Positions 22,337 to 24,874 of a stretch of DNA of 24,874 nucleotides are shown piece by piece; the first letter of the stretch is position 1, and every line of letters begins with the position of its first letter. Source of the DNA: Limnohabitans sp. (GTDB taxonomy: Bacteria; Pseudomonadota; Gammaproteobacteria; Burkholderiales; Burkholderiaceae_C); assembly GCA_030729445.1 (NCBI GenBank), contig JANQXJ010000116.1:1-24874 (forward strand). The letters run 5' to 3'. The notes under the pieces were generated by a model, which had not been told where the DNA came from, made no database searches, and was given only the letters and a program-made list of their open reading frames with translations. The position numbers and the translations under genes are program-made.

Positions 22337-24225
22337 TGCAAGTGCTCGACGCCACGCCGGATTCAGAAAGGCTGCCACACCTGGCACCGTCCCTATTTTT
22401 TTGGGGCCTGACCTTGGTGGCGGTTCTGGTGATCTCGGCCTTGGTGGTAGCCACCACCGTGCAGTGGCGCCAGGCACAGGCCTTGGAGGCTGCAGCGAGG
22501 CTGCAGGAAGATTCGCTCACGGCCATCACCACCAATTTGGAGCGCGAGTTGTGGCGCTTTGATGCGGCCATGACCCGGGGAGACCCTGCCCACCCTGGCA
22601 TGACGCAGCCTGACATGGCCAGAGAGCGGTCTTTGCGTTATGACATTTTGGTTAGCCGTATCGATTTGTTGGTCAACAGCCCCAGCGTTGCCAGGGTGAC
22701 CCATCTTGAGGAATACACCGAATTGGTGCCTCCCCTCATGAGTTGGGTAAACAGGACCGCTCCGTTGGTGGACGGGCAAGATTGGACATCTGCAGTGTGG
22801 CCCGCACGCATGCAAGAGTTGCGGCAGCTGGGACCAGAGGTTCAGGCGCTGAACTCGGCCTCGGACAAGCTCATGGGGGAGTGGATACAAAATCAAGTGG
22901 CCACTGTGCGTGAGCAGAGCCAGTGGATCGTTTGGCTCACGCTGGCCCAAATTTTGGGTTTGGTCTTGGGTGCAGTGGGTTTGTATGTCCATGAGCGCAA
23001 GCAAAAATTGGCCCAAAGGGCGCAGCAACGTTTGCATGTGCAGTTGATGAAAGCCAAAGAGCAAGCCGAAAGCGCGAACCTTGGCAAAAGCCGATTTTTG
23101 GCAAACATGAGTCACGAGTTGCGCACGCCATTTAACGGCATTTTGGGCATGTTGGGGTTGCTCGAAGAAACGCAGAAAGGTTCAGAGCAAGCCGATTTGA
23201 TTCAGACCGCTAAGGCCAGCGCTTCGCATTTGCTGGCCGTTCTCAACGATGTTTTGGAGGTTTCGGCCCTTGAAGTTGGCAAAATTCAGCTGCATCCAGA
23301 GCCCACAGACATGGGTGACTTTTTGCAAGAAGTGCACCGATTGATGAAGCTACAAGCGCAAGCCAAGGGCTTGCAACTGCATCTGATGGGCGACCTGCAC
23401 AAGCCCTGCATGGTGATGTTCGACCCCTTGCGATTGCGCCAAATTCTGTTCAATGTGGTGGGCAATGCCATCAAATACACCGATCATGGGCAGGTCGACA
23501 TGCGTGTTCACCGTTCGTCGAATGTTGAGGGTGTGCAGTGGCAGATCGACATTGCCGATACGGGCATCGGTATGAGTGAGGCCACCCAACAAGGGTTGTT
23601 TGAACGGTTTCACTGGGGTGATGCCTCCATCACACGCAAGCAAACCGGCTCGGGCTTGGGGTTGGAAATTTCCAGATCCCTGGCCCGTCTGATGGGGGGC
23701 GAGTTGAGTGCAAGCAGTCAGCTGGGTCATGGCTCGGTGTTCACTTTGCGCATCAAAACCCCATGGTCGGCTCTGTCGGCGCTTTCAGCGCCAACCAGCG
23801 GAGCAGGCACCCCTGCGGCCCCTGATCTGATCGGTCCTGCTTCGCCCAGCGAACCCTTGCGTGTTTTGGTGGTGGAAGACCATCCGGTCAACCGCAAGGT
23901 GGTGGGCCTGTTGCTCCAAAGCATGGGGCACCAAGTCAGCTTTGCCGAAGACGGCCAACAAGCGCTCACGCAAGCCAGCCAGACCGATTTCGATCTGGTG
24001 CTGATGGACATCCACATGCCGGTGATGGATGGTTTGAGCAGCGCCCGCCATATTCGTGCTTTGCCGGGTGAGCGGGGTCAGGTGCCCATTGTGGCGCTCA
24101 CGGCCGATGTGATGAACGATGCCGCTGAGCAGGCAATGGCGGCGGGCATGAATGCGTTTTTATCCAAACCCTTACAAAAAACACACTTACAAGCGGTCTT
24201 GCCGCCCAAACGGCGGCAGGCTTGA
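22336..24225 (+). CDS. Hybrid sensor histidine kinase with receiver domain
   Basis: A 629-residue inner-membrane sensor. TM1 is at 19-42, a periplasmic domain of about 150 residues (43-196) matches no family I recognise, and TM2 is at 197-218. A coiled-coil-like linker leads to the HisKA domain with phospho-acceptor His260 (FLANMSHELRTPFNGILG). The HATPase domain has the N-box with Asn373/Asn377 (NVVGNAIKY), G1 DTGIGM (from Asp408) and G2 GSGLGLEI (from Gly438). A receiver domain follows an Ala/Pro linker, with EDH acidic pocket, phospho-acceptor Asp558 (LVLMDIHMPVMDG) and Lys611 (LSKPL). All catalytic residues are intact. There is no separate response regulator or Hpt gene in the window, so the phosphorelay output lies elsewhere. 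The ATG at 22336 overlaps the preceding stop, with GGTGGAG just upstream; the GTG at 22333 is an alternative. Confidence 0.96.
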   Translation: MQVLDATPDSERLPHLAPSLFFWGLTLVAVLVISALVVATTVQWRQAQALEAAARLQEDSLTAITTNLERELWRFDAAMTRGDPAHPGMTQPDMARERSLRYDILVSRIDLLVNSPSVARVTHLEEYTELVPPLMSWVNRTAPLVDGQDWTSAVWPARMQELRQLGPEVQALNSASDKLMGEWIQNQVATVREQSQWIVWLTLAQILGLVLGAVGLYVHERKQKLAQRAQQRLHVQLMKAKEQAESANLGKSRFLANMSHELRTPFNGILGMLGLLEETQKGSEQADLIQTAKASASHLLAVLNDVLEVSALEVGKIQLHPEPTDMGDFLQEVHRLMKLQAQAKGLQLHLMGDLHKPCMVMFDPLRLRQILFNVVGNAIKYTDHGQVDMRVHRSSNVEGVQWQIDIADTGIGMSEATQQGLFERFHWGDASITRKQTGSGLGLEISRSLARLMGGELSASSQLGHGSVFTLRIKTPWSALSALSAPTSGAGTPAAPDLIGPASPSEPLRVLVVEDHPVNRKVVGLLLQSMGHQVSFAEDGQQALTQASQTDFDLVLMDIHMPVMDGLSSARHIRALPGERGQVPIVALTADVMNDAAEQAMAAGMNAFLSKPLQKTHLQAVLPPKRRQA

Positions 24226-24267
24226 CGCGTCGAATGGCTCGCAACATGCGGGTCTCACAGGGCTGAC

Positions 24268-24273
24268 TACAAT
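24268..24273 (+). promoter_or_regulatory. Candidate -10 box for nudB
   Basis: TACAAT (5 of 6 matches to TATAAT) lies 42 bases upstream of the nudB ATG and 43 bases after the kinase stop. The bases 17 upstream (CATGCG) do not look like a -35 box, so support is weak. Confidence 0.25.
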
Positions 24274-24314
24274 GATTTGATATCTTGGTCTCTCATTCGG
24301 AGTCTGCCCCGTCC

Positions 24315-24800
24315 ATGACGCACCCGCTCCCAGCATCGCCTGCGACTTTCAAAATCCCGGAGTCGGTGCTGGTGGTCATTCACACGCCCGAGCATGATGT
24401 CTTGCTGATCCGCCGTGCCGACTGGGGTACTTGGCAATCGGTCACGGGCAGCAAAGACCACCCAGAAGAAACTTGGCAGGAAACGGCCATCCGCGAAGTG
24501 CAGGAGGAAACCGGCATCGACGCCCGGCACCCAAGTTGCCGCTTGCAAGACTGGCAACTTGAAAACGTGTACGACATTTATCCTGCCTGGCGCTGGCGTT
24601 ATGCGCCCGGTGTGAGCCGCAACACCGAGCGGGTGTTTGGTCTGTGTGTCCCCCAACGCATGCCCGTTGAGCTCAGCCCCCGCGAGCACACCGAAGCGCA
24701 ATGGCTGCCTTGGCATGCTGCAGCTGACCAGTGCTTTTCCCCGTCCAACGCCGAAGCCATTTTGATGCTGCCGCGCTTTGTACCGATCAACCCGCCATGA
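24315..24800 (+). CDS. nudB: Dihydroneopterin triphosphate diphosphatase NudB (Nudix)
   Basis: NudB removes pyrophosphate from dihydroneopterin triphosphate, an early step in folate synthesis; it also hydrolyses dATP in vitro. The 161-residue protein has the full Nudix box from Gly45 to Ile67: G-x5-E-x7-REVQEETGI, with Glu60, Glu63 and Glu64 as the metal ligands. NudB-specific segments include VLVVIHTPEHDVLLIRR, WGTWQSVTGS and the RYAPGVSRNTERVFGL loop, closely matching E. coli NudB (RYAPGVTRNTE). ATG at 24315 is chosen because the upstream in-frame start at 24285 adds residues not seen in the family. Its TGA overlaps the next ATG as ATGA, so it is coupled to an EEP hydrolase. nudB followed by such a hydrolase is common in Burkholderiales. 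Confidence 0.94.
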   Translation: MTHPLPASPATFKIPESVLVVIHTPEHDVLLIRRADWGTWQSVTGSKDHPEETWQETAIREVQEETGIDARHPSCRLQDWQLENVYDIYPAWRWRYAPGVSRNTERVFGLCVPQRMPVELSPREHTEAQWLPWHAAADQCFSPSNAEAILMLPRFVPINPP

Positions 24801-24874
24801 AGCCCGAACGCCATGAACACCCTGTGATTCGGGTGGCCACTTACAACATTCACAAAGGTGTGCAAGGGCTGGGG
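24797..24874 (+). CDS. Endonuclease/exonuclease/phosphatase family protein, 5' end only
   Basis: Only 26 codons lie in the window. The translation includes VIRVATYNIHKGVQGLG; the ATYNIHKG motif, with its Asn as a metal ligand, is typical of the start of EEP-fold hydrolases (DNase I-like, COG3568 type). The ATG at 24797 overlaps the nudB stop. The usual neighbour downstream in related genomes is a cardiolipin synthase gene, which would be outside the window. The exact substrate cannot be told from this fragment. Confidence 0.8.
   Translation, partial: MKPERHEHPVIRVATYNIHKGVQGLG

Noticed and set aside
24198..24220. Perfect hairpin TGCCGCC-CAAAC-GGCGGCA at the end of the kinase gene
   Set aside because: It lies within coding sequence (Pro-Pro-Lys-Arg-Arg-Gln) and has no T-run after it, so terminator status is not supported.
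1..24874. tRNA, rRNA, IS element or prophage
   Set aside because: No cloverleaf with a CCA-type end, no rRNA-like block, no transposase or integrase frame and no flanking direct repeats were seen by eye.

Overview
The window looks like ordinary chromosome of a betaproteobacterium, most likely Burkholderiales/Comamonadaceae (Limnohabitans-, Rhodoferax- or Hydrogenophaga-like). This is inferred from GC-rich coding sequence and from local gene orders typical of that group: hemA-prfA, DUF971-ubiE-Tim44-ubiJ-ubiB, FmdB-DUF502-aspS, and nudB followed by an EEP hydrolase. I see no rRNA, tRNA, IS element, prophage or CRISPR array.

Layout. 1-2365 (minus): hemA, then prfA cut by the window edge. 2480-2755 (plus): small membrane protein. 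2818-3567 (minus): cytoplasmic glycerophosphodiester phosphodiesterase. 3740-7618 (plus): a 1292-residue FAD/4Fe-4S/CCG-domain oxidoreductase. 7660-12047 (plus): a quinone-linked cluster of DUF971 protein, ubiE, a Tim44-like membrane protein, ubiJ and ubiB. 12129-16217 (minus): a complete polyamine ABC importer, potF-potG-potH-potI, with a terminator-like hairpin after the binding-protein gene. 16464-19352 (plus): FmdB zinc ribbon, DUF502 membrane protein and aspS, closed by a strong terminator. 19530-20736 (minus): a glycine-rich RRM protein and a small lytic transglycosylase. 20973-21629 (minus): an orphan, degenerate ABC ATPase. 21779-24225 (plus): a periplasmic molybdopterin-fold protein translationally coupled to a hybrid histidine kinase. 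24315-24874 (plus): nudB overlapping an EEP-family hydrolase that runs off the window.

How the genes fit together. Most are housekeeping: tetrapyrrole entry (HemA), translation (RF1, AspRS), ubiquinone synthesis (UbiE, UbiJ, UbiB), folate precursor processing (NudB) and polyamine uptake. Tightly packed operons use 4-base ATGA overlaps (ubiJ/ubiB, potG/potH, potH/potI, nudB/EEP) or a TGATG junction (molybdopterin-fold protein/kinase).

The least explained part is about 20.9-24.2 kb. There, an ABC ATPase with Gln in place of the catalytic Walker B Glu and no His switch faces, across an AT-rich divergent promoter region, a two-gene module. In that module a secreted SUOX-fold protein with no Cys in its domain is coupled to a membrane hybrid kinase whose periplasmic domain I do not recognise. 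This is the best candidate for an undescribed sensory system, but its function is inference only.
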